Assembly: GCF_963677125.1 (NCBI RefSeq) | Contig: NZ_OY781882.1 | Span: 2,984,501-3,048,500 of the forward strand | Length of the DNA: 64,000 nucleotides | Source of the DNA: an uncultured Desulfobacter sp. | GTDB lineage: Bacteria > Desulfobacterota > Desulfobacteria > Desulfobacterales > Desulfobacteraceae | Reading direction: 5' to 3' | Position numbers and translations under genes: made by a program | The notes under the pieces: generated by a model | What the model saw: the letters and a program-made list of their open reading frames with translations, nothing else | What the model was told of the DNA's origin: nothing | Databases searched by the model: none | Shown: positions 8,501 through 16,631 of the stretch, in pieces | How positions within the stretch are numbered: position 1 is the first letter of the stretch | Layout of the letters: every line of letters begins with the position of its first letter

Positions 8501-8731
8501 ATGAAAACATTATCCATTGTACTGTATAGGGTAACCGCATTTATATTAAACAAGTCATCGCTATCGCTATTGGCGGTTCAAGTAACCGACTTGATGGTAT
8601 TAACGGTTAGAGATGATTGTAACCTTTGTTCAATTATGCAAGGGGCCCTGAACGGAGATGGAGATGTGGATGGAAATGATCTGGCAATATTTTCTCACTA
8701 TTATGCCTCAATATCTGTTGCAGAGGATTAA
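8501..8731 (+). pseudogene. Dockerin/EF-hand-like C-terminal remnant
   Basis: Only the end of this frame carries a recognisable signal, the calcium-loop sequence LNGDGDVDGNDLAIF at about residues 50-64. Such loops are common near the C-termini of large exported deltaproteobacterial proteins. The first 45 residues look random and include the repeat at 8528-8572. A strong terminator follows at 8769-8801, as expected for the tail of a once larger gene. Probably a fragment; a small intact gene is less likely. Confidence 0.4.
8528..8572. repeat. Dispersed repeat with ATCGCT hexamers, copy A
   Basis: It begins AGGGTAACCGCATTTA and runs into GTCATCGCTATCGCTAT. The same order of blocks occurs at 59434-59482 (AGGGTAACCGCATTTA, then GGTCATCGGGATCGCTATCG). 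Similarity extends over about 45 bases; copy B carries a much longer hexamer tract. Confidence 0.65.
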
Positions 8732-8768
8732 CGGGTAGCCGGATCAGATCCAATAACTGATATGCTAA

Positions 8769-8801
8769 CAAAAAAGCAGGGTCTTGGGCCCTGCTTTTTT
8801 A
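8769..8801. terminator. Bidirectional intrinsic terminator
   Basis: Symmetric hairpin GCAGGG/CCCTGC with an A-run on the left and a T-run on the right (AAAAAAGCAGGG and CCCTGCTTTTTT). It can end transcription from the remnant on the plus strand and from the hypothetical gene at 8859-9212 on the minus strand. Confidence 0.85.
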
Positions 8802-8858
8802 ATAACATCTTTGGAAACCATTGAGAAAGTCGACGTGCGCAATCATGGTGATTAAAAA

Positions 8859-9212
8859 TTATATGCCGTTAATTATATCCATGGCTTGTCTTAGATTCTT
8901 TTTTATTTCATCCATATCACCCTCATTCAAAGAAAGACAATTATTGATCAGTTTCATCAAAGCTTCAATCCTTTCCAGGGCGATTACGAAAAAGCATCCT
9001 TGGGATTGAAAAAGAGCTGTTGCCTCTTGATCACTTTTTCGTTGGATGTTGCGCTCTTTGGCTAATTTATTAACATAAGCATTCACCTCTTTTTCCAGCT
9101 CCGCCGGAATCTGCAAAAAAGCCGAATCATTTTTCAGCTTTGGAGGTTCACCTGCAGCACTCATGTTATTGTCGGCATCTATATACAGTTTATTCGAATC
9201 TTCTTGAGTCAT
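8859..9212 (-). CDS. Small hypothetical protein, 117 residues
   Basis: Not recognised. The ATG at 9212 is preceded by a strong ribosome site (AGGAGGGACG), which argues that the gene is real. The protein is hydrophilic and largely helical, with a lysine/glutamate-rich middle (ELEKEVNAYVNKLAKERNIQ) and a single Cys near residue 73. There is no signal peptide or membrane helix. It sits alone between the terminator at 8769-8801 and the fdhE leader, so its function cannot be read from neighbours. Confidence 0.6.
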   Translation of the reverse strand: MTQEDSNKLYIDADNNMSAAGEPPKLKNDSAFLQIPAELEKEVNAYVNKLAKERNIQRKSDQEATALFQSQGCFFVIALERIEALMKLINNCLSLNEGDMDEIKKNLRQAMDIINGI

Positions 9213-9630
9213 CGTCCCTCCTGAATTTTATTTAACGCCCAGATAAAGAAGTGATCTGTGGTGTTTGCGTTTATTTTTCTTATTTGCCTATCCAACGGGA
9301 TACTATCCAAAAAGTTAAACATAACCGGATCTGCTTAATCGTAAAAAAAGAATCAGTAATAAATGACTTAGCATTATCTAAAAAGGCTTGCAATTTTTTT
9401 CCTTAAAAAAAATAAATAGTTGCCCCATCTAAAATTTAATTCATTGAGGGAAAAAGTCACAATGTGTTAGTTATCTTACCGGTCATCAGGATTAAGAATA
9501 CAGGTTGGCATCTATTCATGCATGAAATAGAATGCCTATTTGAAATTCTCCCCAATAACGGTCCTGGGCCAGCCTGCCATATCATCTACCAGGCATAGCC
9601 CACAACAGAGTTTGAAGGAGGTTAATCACT
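9213..9630. other. AT-rich divergent promoter region
   Basis: It separates the minus-strand small gene from fdhE. The sequence is AT-rich (for example a poly-T/poly-A stretch around 9395-9420). It must contain the fdhE promoter and its ribosome site (GAAGGAGGTTAATC just before 9631). No repeat or structured RNA was seen. Confidence 0.4.
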
Positions 9631-10557
9631 ATGAGTCAGAATGAACGTATCTGTCATGAAAAAACGCCCAAAGGCATTCAAACGGCCCTTGACGCCCTGG
9701 CCACACAAAACCCTGCATTATCGTCACTAATCTCAGCATTTGGTCCGGTGCTGGTGGCAAAAGCCGAAGTGACGGCGCGGCTGTCTGAAAACGAGGTAAA
9801 CAAGCCTGACCTGCCGGAATCTGAATGGGCCCGGTTTGCCAGAGGGGTACATTTGTTTGCCATCACAGGGCTTATGGACTTCCACAAGGAGTTTAAACAA
9901 GCAGCCCATACGATTCTGTCGCCCATGGCAGAGGCATTTCCAGTCATCCAGCCGGACATTGAAGCAATTCAACGCAACATTGAGGACGACAGTCTTGATG
10001 CCGAAGACTGCGTCCGGGCGTTTGTGAATAACTACACCCGAAACATAAACGCATTTGCCGGCCTGTCAGGCACCAGCCCTGACATATTCAGGTTTGCCCT
10101 GGCCCAGATTGCCGAACCCTTCAAACAGATACAGGCTCGGGCCTTCTCTGCTTTCATGGATGACCACTCGTGGCCCCACGGGCACTGCCCCATGTGCGGA
10201 TCATTCCCGACTGTTGCAGGGATCATTGGTGAACAAGGCGATTGCTGGCTGCAGTGTGCGGTATGCGCCCATGAATGGCGTTTCAGGAGTCACACCTGCC
10301 CACGATGCGAGAATAATAACCAGGCTCTTTTTGAATCTGTGTTCGACCAGGACAGCCCTGCCAAAGACGCAGAACAAGTAACGATCTGCAAGCTATGCAA
10401 CACCTATCTTTTAACCATAGACCTGCGCGGTCAAAGTGATCCGGTGAACATGGATGTTGCGGCTTTAGGCATGACCGAACTGGATATCCAGGCCAGGGAA
10501 AAGGGGTATTCGCCACAATCTGAAATGATCTGGAATTTACTGGATTACAGGTTTTAA
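9631..10557 (+). CDS. fdhE: Formate dehydrogenase accessory protein FdhE
   Basis: A 308-residue cytoplasmic protein with the FdhE layout: a helical N-terminal half and a C-terminal zinc-ribbon/rubredoxin-like region. CxxC pairs are visible in CPMCGSF, CAVCAHEW, CPRCENNN and CKLCNTY. FdhE is needed for maturation of molybdenum/tungsten formate dehydrogenases. No formate dehydrogenase gene lies in the window, so it acts on enzymes encoded elsewhere. It is convergent with the LpxL-like acyltransferase gene (24 bases between stops) and interrupts the biosynthetic block. Confidence 0.9.
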   Translation: MSQNERICHEKTPKGIQTALDALATQNPALSSLISAFGPVLVAKAEVTARLSENEVNKPDLPESEWARFARGVHLFAITGLMDFHKEFKQAAHTILSPMAEAFPVIQPDIEAIQRNIEDDSLDAEDCVRAFVNNYTRNINAFAGLSGTSPDIFRFALAQIAEPFKQIQARAFSAFMDDHSWPHGHCPMCGSFPTVAGIIGEQGDCWLQCAVCAHEWRFRSHTCPRCENNNQALFESVFDQDSPAKDAEQVTICKLCNTYLLTIDLRGQSDPVNMDVAALGMTELDIQAREKGYSPQSEMIWNLLDYRF

Positions 10558-10581
10558 ATTTATTGCAGACTCTGTTAGGGG

Positions 10582-11469
10582 TTATCCGGGATGCGCCACA
10601 AGAAACGGATCAAAATGGTACCATTCATAGGGATGGTCACGTACGGTCTGTTCCAGCATACCCGCATAACCCTTGGCCGATTCGGCAACGGCCCGACTGC
10701 GGTCCTCCCGGGACGCGCAAGTGATATTTATGGGATCGGACAACATAAACCGATAGCTTCCGTGACCTGTGCGAAAGGTAAAAAAGACAAACAACGGGGC
10801 TTGGGAAACCAGTGCAAAGACATGGGGAAACTCAGGAAGCCGTGCGGTTTTACCTAAAAACGGCACGCTGACGGCCCGTTGATCCGGGTGCCACAATTTA
10901 TCCCCGGTTAAAGAGACCACGCCGCCGGATTTTAAAAAACGGAGACCTTCCACAACATCAAGGGGTGAGCCCGCAGAAGGTTCAACTGCGATGATGCGGA
11001 TGCCTTTGGCATTAAGTTCCTGTTTCTGGACGGATTCAATCTGTTCTTTGGCCTTGGCCCCCATATAAAGAAGCAGCTTGAGATCCTTCCGCTTTGTTGC
11101 CATAATGTTTGCGGCCACATCCCAATTGCCAATGTGAGACATAAGGACGATGGCACCGCGCCCCTTGTCCAGTTCATCTTCAAACCGTTGCCAGCCCGTT
11201 GAGGTAAATTGGACATTCTCCTGACCGGACGTCCTGATACGATCCATGAACACGGTGGTAAAATTCTGGTATTGACGCCAGGCGCAATACCAGTGAAACA
11301 GACGGCCTTTGCCGGGGAAAAGGGCCTCATAAAATTGGGCGCTTACTGCCGCCCGGCCCGGAAACATAAGAAAATAACCGGCCGCAATAAACCGGGAGAC
11401 CAGGGTAAAAATCCAGGGTCCAAACCACCGGGACAGAACAATAAGCAATTGATAGGTAAAGCCCTTCAC
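10582..11469 (-). CDS. LpxL/HtrB-like lysophospholipid acyltransferase
   Basis: A 295-residue protein of the lipid A late-acyltransferase type. An N-terminal hydrophobic segment (about 18-38) anchors it to the inner membrane, and the HX4D catalytic motif appears as SHIGNWD (His112, Asp117). In aryl polyene and flexirubin-type clusters a related enzyme transfers the finished acyl chain to a lipid or sugar anchor. The gene is 10 bases downstream of a family 2 glycosyltransferase gene, which supports that role over lipid A biosynthesis. A general LpxL function cannot be excluded. Confidence 0.82.
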   Translation of the reverse strand: MKGFTYQLLIVLSRWFGPWIFTLVSRFIAAGYFLMFPGRAAVSAQFYEALFPGKGRLFHWYCAWRQYQNFTTVFMDRIRTSGQENVQFTSTGWQRFEDELDKGRGAIVLMSHIGNWDVAANIMATKRKDLKLLLYMGAKAKEQIESVQKQELNAKGIRIIAVEPSAGSPLDVVEGLRFLKSGGVVSLTGDKLWHPDQRAVSVPFLGKTARLPEFPHVFALVSQAPLFVFFTFRTGHGSYRFMLSDPINITCASREDRSRAVAESAKGYAGMLEQTVRDHPYEWYHFDPFLVAHPG

Positions 11470-11479
11470 AAAAATTCCT

Positions 11480-12244
11480 CTAAATCAACCCAACGATACG
11501 CCTGAATATCAGCCTGCTGAATGTAGCGCTGTTGCGTAAAAAATCAATAAACGGCCGAAAATGGGAAACCCTGTCCACGGGATATTCCACACGAATCGGC
11601 ACCTCAATAACCTCAATTTTATTCCTGTGGGCTTTGACCAGCACCTCCACCTCGAATTGATACCGCCGGGCTTGGGTTTTCAGGTTCAAAGTTTCCGGCA
11701 GCGGATAGATACGGAACCCACTTTGGGAATCCCGAACGCCGGGCCCACCGGATGCCGTAATCCACATGTTTGAAAACCGCCTGCCCATGCGGCTGGTCCA
11801 GGGGACCAACTCATTTTCCATCTGTTTTCGATACCCAATGACCAATGCTTTTTTTTCTTTGGGGACAGCGTCAATCATGGCAAGGGCATCGTTGGGAAAA
11901 TGCTGGCCGTCAGCATCCATGGTAATGGCAAAATCAGCCATTTCAGCTGCGACCTTAAATCCGGTGATCAGGGCAGCACCCTTGCCAAGGTTTTGCCCAT
12001 GGGTAATCACCCGGATGCCTGGGAGACCTTGAAGCTGATAGGGGGTGATGTCCATGGAACCGTCATCCACAACGATAACCGGAAATCCGAGCTTAACGGC
12101 CTCGAGCACCACGGCTTTGACCGTTATCCCGTGATTATACACAGGGATGACCACTGCAAATCGATACCCTGAAATTGACCCGCACGCATTTGATCTGGCT
12201 TGTGCCCCCACTGAACATCCTCCTTGGTGGGATAATTGCATCAA
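11480..12244 (-). CDS. Family 2 glycosyltransferase (DPM1-like)
   Basis: A 254-residue GT-A glycosyltransferase. The nucleotide-binding region starts AVVIPVYNHG at about residue 29, with VVDDGSMD and the metal-binding DADGQHF motif. QSGFRIYP is typical of dolichyl-phosphate mannosyltransferase-like members. There is no C-terminal membrane domain. The start at 12244 is the longest choice; the conserved fold begins about 28 codons later, so the true start may be internal. It is paired with the LpxL-like acyltransferase, a combination common in polyene lipid clusters. Confidence 0.83.
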   Translation of the reverse strand: MMQLSHQGGCSVGAQARSNACGSISGYRFAVVIPVYNHGITVKAVVLEAVKLGFPVIVVDDGSMDITPYQLQGLPGIRVITHGQNLGKGAALITGFKVAAEMADFAITMDADGQHFPNDALAMIDAVPKEKKALVIGYRKQMENELVPWTSRMGRRFSNMWITASGGPGVRDSQSGFRIYPLPETLNLKTQARRYQFEVEVLVKAHRNKIEVIEVPIRVEYPVDRVSHFRPFIDFLRNSATFSRLIFRRIVGLI

Positions 12245-12286
12245 CGTAAAAATGATTTTACTGTTTAGCCCATTATCCGGTATAAA

Positions 12287-12646
12287 ATGGCTATGATACC
12301 CCTGCTCAATAAAATTTACCAGGCCCCTTTTGTCCGCAAGGCGATTGAAGACAAAGCCGATTTAAGCGCTTTTCGAGAAAAACCGTCTTTTAGAGTACTG
12401 GCCGGTGTGTTTGCCATCGCATTCAGCTATTGTTTAGGATGGCCCATGGTTGGTCTGATGGGTATAATCTCCCTTAAAACAGGTAATCCCTGGTTTACCG
12501 TTATCGGCGGTCCTGCATTTTATGGCCTTTCCCACCTGGTGTTTATGGCCGGCATGGTCCTTTCCGGGGCCGAATATTCCCTGATTTTCCTTCGCTGGCT
12601 GACAAGAATTGCCATGGAGTCACTTCTTCAGCGATTCGGGGCTTAA
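12287..12646 (+). CDS. Small integral membrane protein, 119 residues
   Basis: Not assignable to a named family. About three hydrophobic segments are visible (roughly 37-60, 70-82 and 85-105), after a charged N-terminal 30 residues. It is divergent from the glycosyltransferase gene, with 42 bases between starts, so the two probably share a promoter region. A role in the same pathway is inferred from location only. Base use matches the core genes to its left, unlike the AT-rich island that begins after it. Confidence 0.6.
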   Translation: MAMIPLLNKIYQAPFVRKAIEDKADLSAFREKPSFRVLAGVFAIAFSYCLGWPMVGLMGIISLKTGNPWFTVIGGPAFYGLSHLVFMAGMVLSGAEYSLIFLRWLTRIAMESLLQRFGA

Positions 12647-12707
12647 TGACTGGATGCGCCCATTATACACAAGCACACAAGCATCATAAGATCGGAACCC
12701 GGACATT

Positions 12708-12869
12708 TCATGATTGATCTTGACCTGGAAACTGTTCCCAGACCCGAACGGTTTTCTCATCCACGCCAACGGGTATACCCTTCACAGATAATTTGGTCAT
12801 AGTGTGATCACATAATCAAACTAAAGCTTACCCCCCTCCAGACCAGCAGGCCAGGTATGAATCCACATC
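12708..12869 (-). pseudogene. Decayed 3' end of the thioesterase gene
   Basis: This stretch matches the 3' part of the intact thioesterase gene at 29491-29982, in the same orientation. The minus-strand frame still ends with the thioesterase C-terminus (GIPVGVDEKTVRVWEQFPG). Further upstream it has in-frame stops and lacks about 31 bases between two GGGTATACCC repeats. A 54-bp block (12727-12780) is identical to the intact gene. No start codon region remains. It marks the left boundary of the accessory island. Confidence 0.85.
12727..12780. repeat. 54-bp direct repeat, left copy
   Basis: Identical to 29510-29563 and in the same orientation; both lie in thioesterase 3' coding sequence. The flanking homology is clearly more diverged. 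The two copies bracket about 16.7 kb of accessory DNA, so they could be the ends of an integrated segment or a scar of duplication. Confidence 0.85.
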
Positions 12870-13124
12870 AGGAAATTCGGGACATCTATGATAAGTTTTG
12901 TCATATTTTTAGAACAAGAACACCAAGCCTTACTTCTGCCATTACCCACCGTTCTGAAATCATTGGGAGCGGTTGATCATACCGGTGCTTAGACAACTAT
13001 GTGCAAAATTGAAGAAAAAATTTGCAAGCCTCTCCAGACGATGTTAATGATTTCATCACTGATTTTTTAAACATTTATGCAGATCTGGTTATTCTTACTT
13101 TTCGGATGTTATCCCGTTAGATAA
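12870..13124. other. Island left edge, no gene seen
   Basis: AT-rich sequence after the thioesterase remnant. No intact frame, hairpin or repeat was found. The downstream gene at 13125 has no clear ribosome site here. Confidence 0.35.
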
Positions 13125-14075
13125 GTGAATACCGAAAATAAACGGAAACCACAGATCAACTTGTTCGGCTTTAAACGATGTTTTGAACTGAACATAAAGA
13201 TGAACATACTAGGCTATAGACTGACTACCTTGGATTCGATGTGCATGAAATATTTCAAAGATCTTTGGCCAACTATGCAGCAATATCGGCATTGGAGTAT
13301 GCCAAGTAAATTGACTTTTATTGGAGCTTACGTTGGTATCTTTTCTCTATTATTATCTATAGCGATATTGGTCATTACATCATTGCTTGAAACAAAAGTA
13401 GATAAAGTACTTATTCAGGGCGAATGGGACAAAAAGAAGGCTAACGAAATAGTTTTAGAACTGATGAAACAATATGGTGGCCCCAATGAATATGGTTTTG
13501 AGCCGTATGATGAATCAGATAAAATTATGCACAAAATATTTGATCATTATACTTTAAATTACGTAAATGAAACTGTTAAGATTGTAATTGCTTATTCGAA
13601 TATAGAAAGCAATACGGGCCGTTGTTCTGCTCCAAAGCTAAGCATTGTTGAATTTGTCAAAAATCAAAATGGGTGGAATCTTAAAGAATCATACATTAAC
13701 GCTTTTCCAGCAGGAACATGGGGTAAACCTCCATCTTCAATAAATATATATGCAATAGGCTTTAATATCTTCGGTGTTGTTGTTCAACATGGAGAGACAG
13801 GAAAAGGATATACGAACACGTACACAAGTATTCACGCAAATATTGGAGGTGAATTCCTTCAAATATTTTTTGAGGTAACAGGAGGTGACAGTTCCGGTTC
13901 ATTTAACCCTTTATTAGAAGACTGGAACTCCGCAATTACTTTTCGCCAACAAGGCACTTCAATTTATGATCTGGTGATACATCAGACTGGTAGAAAAGAT
14001 GGACAGCCTTTAAATTTTAAAGCTGTGTATAAATTTGATGGTAGGAAATACTCAACAAGCAATATTTATCAATAA
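13125..14075 (+). CDS. Hypothetical membrane-anchored protein
   Basis: The frame is open for 316 codons. One clear membrane helix lies at about residues 66-88, preceded by MPSKLTFIGAYVG, an N-terminal motif seen in many small bacterial membrane-anchored proteins. The true start may therefore be the ATG at about 13299 (residue 59), giving roughly 258 residues. The start listed (GTG at 13125) is only the longest option. The soluble domain after the helix is not recognised; it is rich in aromatic residues. AT-rich codon use differs from the polyene genes and fits acquired DNA. The gene ends 37 bases before the group II intron terminus. Confidence 0.55.
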   Translation: MNTENKRKPQINLFGFKRCFELNIKMNILGYRLTTLDSMCMKYFKDLWPTMQQYRHWSMPSKLTFIGAYVGIFSLLLSIAILVITSLLETKVDKVLIQGEWDKKKANEIVLELMKQYGGPNEYGFEPYDESDKIMHKIFDHYTLNYVNETVKIVIAYSNIESNTGRCSAPKLSIVEFVKNQNGWNLKESYINAFPAGTWGKPPSSINIYAIGFNIFGVVVQHGETGKGYTNTYTSIHANIGGEFLQIFFEVTGGDSSGSFNPLLEDWNSAITFRQQGTSIYDLVIHQTGRKDGQPLNFKAVYKFDGRKYSTSNIYQ

Positions 14076-14150
14076 TTCTTGATATTTGTACTTTGGTAAA
14101 TGTAAAAGCCGAATCGGGATAGGACTCCCCATCACTGAGGAGCCCTCCCA

Positions 14151-16010
14151 GGTGAGTAGCCCAAAGGAACTTCCCCTTCAGGCTCTCTCAGAACCGGACG
14201 TGAATCTCTCGACTCATCCGGCTCCTATCGTTCAGCCGTTTTTTTTTTCTCAGGACACGCCAATGTACAAAAAGGTTCGGCTGTCGTTCAGCTATCTGTG
14301 TCAACCATCTTGTGGCCTTTTGTTGACGTCCCCTGAGTTTCTTATATTTACAGGTTGCCCAACGTACTAACCGCCAATTTATATGATGGAGAATCCCAGA
14401 CATCTCAGAAGGATTGTACCGCCCGTAATAATTAATCCAGCCTTGAATTATTGGATTACATTCTATAGCCAGATCCTCAAGCGTGTCCCCTGGCCGTAAT
14501 TGCCAGTTCCAACTGCGTACTTTCTGTCTGATTGCCTTTGCAGCCTTGTTGCTTATCGCTGGTGTGAAGTTTTCAAAAAATTTTCCTCTGCGATTTCTTG
14601 ATAATCTGGGCCGAAATGTATACCCTAGAAAATCAAACTTCATAACAAGATAATCTCCTTTCCGATCTTCATCCTTGCAATAAACTATTTTTGTCTTTTC
14701 AGGGTGCAGCTCCAACCCACATTCACCAAACCTTAACTCCAAGTCAGCTTTCAACTGTTTGGCTAATGGTTCAGTTCTGCAGTGGCAAACAGCATCATCG
14801 GCATATCGCTCAAAAGGCACATACGAATAGTTCCGCTGCATCCAATGATCGAAAACATAATGCAAAAATAAATTTGCCAGCAAGGGACTAACCACTCCTC
14901 CTTGCGGAGTTCCTTTTTGCGGATAAACAAGTGATCCGTCCGGCATTGCGATTGGGGCCTTTAGCCACCGTTCAACATACAAAAGTACCCAACGACAATC
15001 TGTGTGTTTTACTACAGCTCTCATCAAAAGTTCATGACTGATATTGTCAAAAAATCCTTTGACATCAAGATCCAACACCCAGTCATACCGCCAGCATCTT
15101 TTGCGTGCTTCCCCCACGGCATCCAGGGCTGACTTGTTTGGCCGATAACCATACGAGTCCGGATGAAAATGAGGCTCTAATAACGGTTCGAGATACTGTT
15201 TTACAACCATCTGGGCGACACGATCTCCCACAGTTGGAATACCAAGGGGCCTCATTCGGCCATCCCCTTTTGGTATCTCTATACGCGCTACCGGAGGAGG
15301 GAAATAACTGCCGGAAGACATCCGGTTCCATATTTTGAAAAGGTTATTGGTAATATCCTTTTCAAAATCAACTATGGACTGATTATCTATTCCAGCCCCA
15401 CCACGGTTTGCTTTTACGCATTTGTATGCTTCCCAAACTTGATGCTTTGAGATAATAAACGACTTTACTTTTTCCAACAGAATCCTTCCCTATACGGGTT
15501 GTTCTTATGTTAAAAGTTGAACGACGCAACCCCTTCGCTCCAGTCCCATTACAGCACCTTCTTCACTACTACGAGTTGCTCCGCCCCTGTGCTCCGCTTC
15601 GGTACTCTGATCCTTGTGGTGCTTCCACTTGGATTTCTCCCTTAGCATCGGAACGACAGGTTCCCATGTTCCATAAGAAAGCCTAAGATATGTTCATGCC
15701 GCCTTTATGCCGGACACCATCCAAGCAGTAACCAGATTTCCCTTGGACTCCTCATGGGACAGTGGCGCAACCCCATTTTTGATGTCACCATATATGCTTT
15801 CGACACGTCATCAGCGGTTCGCTTACGCTCATCTCCAAATCTCATACCTGACAGGCTCTTTGTCCTGCCTTTTCCGTAACGCTCACCACGTTGACTCTTA
15901 ATCAACGCAGCTCACGGGAGTTTGGTAACTACTTCTGGAAGTCGTCACCGGAGGGCCTTCCTCCATCTTTCCTACAGTTTCGAGCAAAACCTTCTGCTCT
16001 CATGGCACAC
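14151..16010 (-). mobile_element. Group II intron C, nested in domain V/VI of intron A
   Basis: It begins GTGTGCCATGAG at 16010 and ends with GGGCTACTCACC at 14151. Its own domain V is visible at about 14177-14221 (GAGCCGGATGAGTCG and CACGTCCGGTTCTGAG). Joining the flanks rebuilds an ordinary group II tail for intron A (CCGGGTGGTG then TGGGAGGGC). The same 3' terminus, CTACTCACC, occurs in intron B, supporting the boundary. Size is 1,860 bp. Confidence 0.85.
14188..15477 (-). CDS. ltrA: Group II intron reverse transcriptase/maturase (intron C)
   Basis: 429 residues, apparently intact. Reverse transcriptase blocks run from about residue 45 (NRMSSGSYFPPPV) through RPLGIPTVGDR, SYGYRP, and the QGGVVSPLL and catalytic YADD (RYADDAV) motifs. 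A maturase X region follows (GWINYYGRYN). No HNH endonuclease domain is seen. The C-terminal codons overlap intron domain V (ending MSREIHVRF), as is usual for this type. It would splice and mobilise intron C. It is close in sequence to the intron B maturase. Confidence 0.92.
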   Translation of the reverse strand: MEKVKSFIISKHQVWEAYKCVKANRGGAGIDNQSIVDFEKDITNNLFKIWNRMSSGSYFPPPVARIEIPKGDGRMRPLGIPTVGDRVAQMVVKQYLEPLLEPHFHPDSYGYRPNKSALDAVGEARKRCWRYDWVLDLDVKGFFDNISHELLMRAVVKHTDCRWVLLYVERWLKAPIAMPDGSLVYPQKGTPQGGVVSPLLANLFLHYVFDHWMQRNYSYVPFERYADDAVCHCRTEPLAKQLKADLELRFGECGLELHPEKTKIVYCKDEDRKGDYLVMKFDFLGYTFRPRLSRNRRGKFFENFTPAISNKAAKAIRQKVRSWNWQLRPGDTLEDLAIECNPIIQGWINYYGRYNPSEMSGILHHINWRLVRWATCKYKKLRGRQQKATRWLTQIAERQPNLFVHWRVLRKKKRLNDRSRMSREIHVRF

Positions 16011-16631
16011 CACCACCCGGCATACGGATCACGTACCAGGGCGGTTCGGCTGATTTTAAGAATCAGTTCCCGGGCAGATATAATCCTTTCTCAATAAAAT
16101 ATCGTTCAGGCATGGCAATGGCCACCCACTTGATTTTGCTCATGTGCCAGTACTTTTTTCGGGCATTGCCGCAAAGCATGGCATCCTGGTGAGAAATACC
16201 AAGTTTCTCAAGGTTGCGAACCTTGGTTTTGGGGTTTTTCCATTGTTTCCAGATAAGACTTCGCAGTCTTCGCATTATCCAGATCTTGAGCCCTTTGAGG
16301 AATGATTTGGCTTCCGTAAGCCGGAAATAATTCCACCATCCACGAAAATATTGGTTCAATTCCCGGATGACCTGCCACAGGCTCTTACCCCGCTTGCGGC
16401 TTGTTAATTCCCGGACTTTATCCTTGAACCGTTTCATGCTCTTGCTATGAATCCGGATCTTGGACTGTCCACACATTTGAAAATATGTGAAGCCAAGGAA
16501 TTTGCGCAGCCACGGTCTGCTGACAGCACTTTTGTCCTGGTTTACTTTGAGCTTGAGTTTCACGGTCAGAAACCTGGTGATACTCTCCTTAACCCTTTCG
16601 GCTGCTTTATGGCTCTTGCAGAAGATCATAA

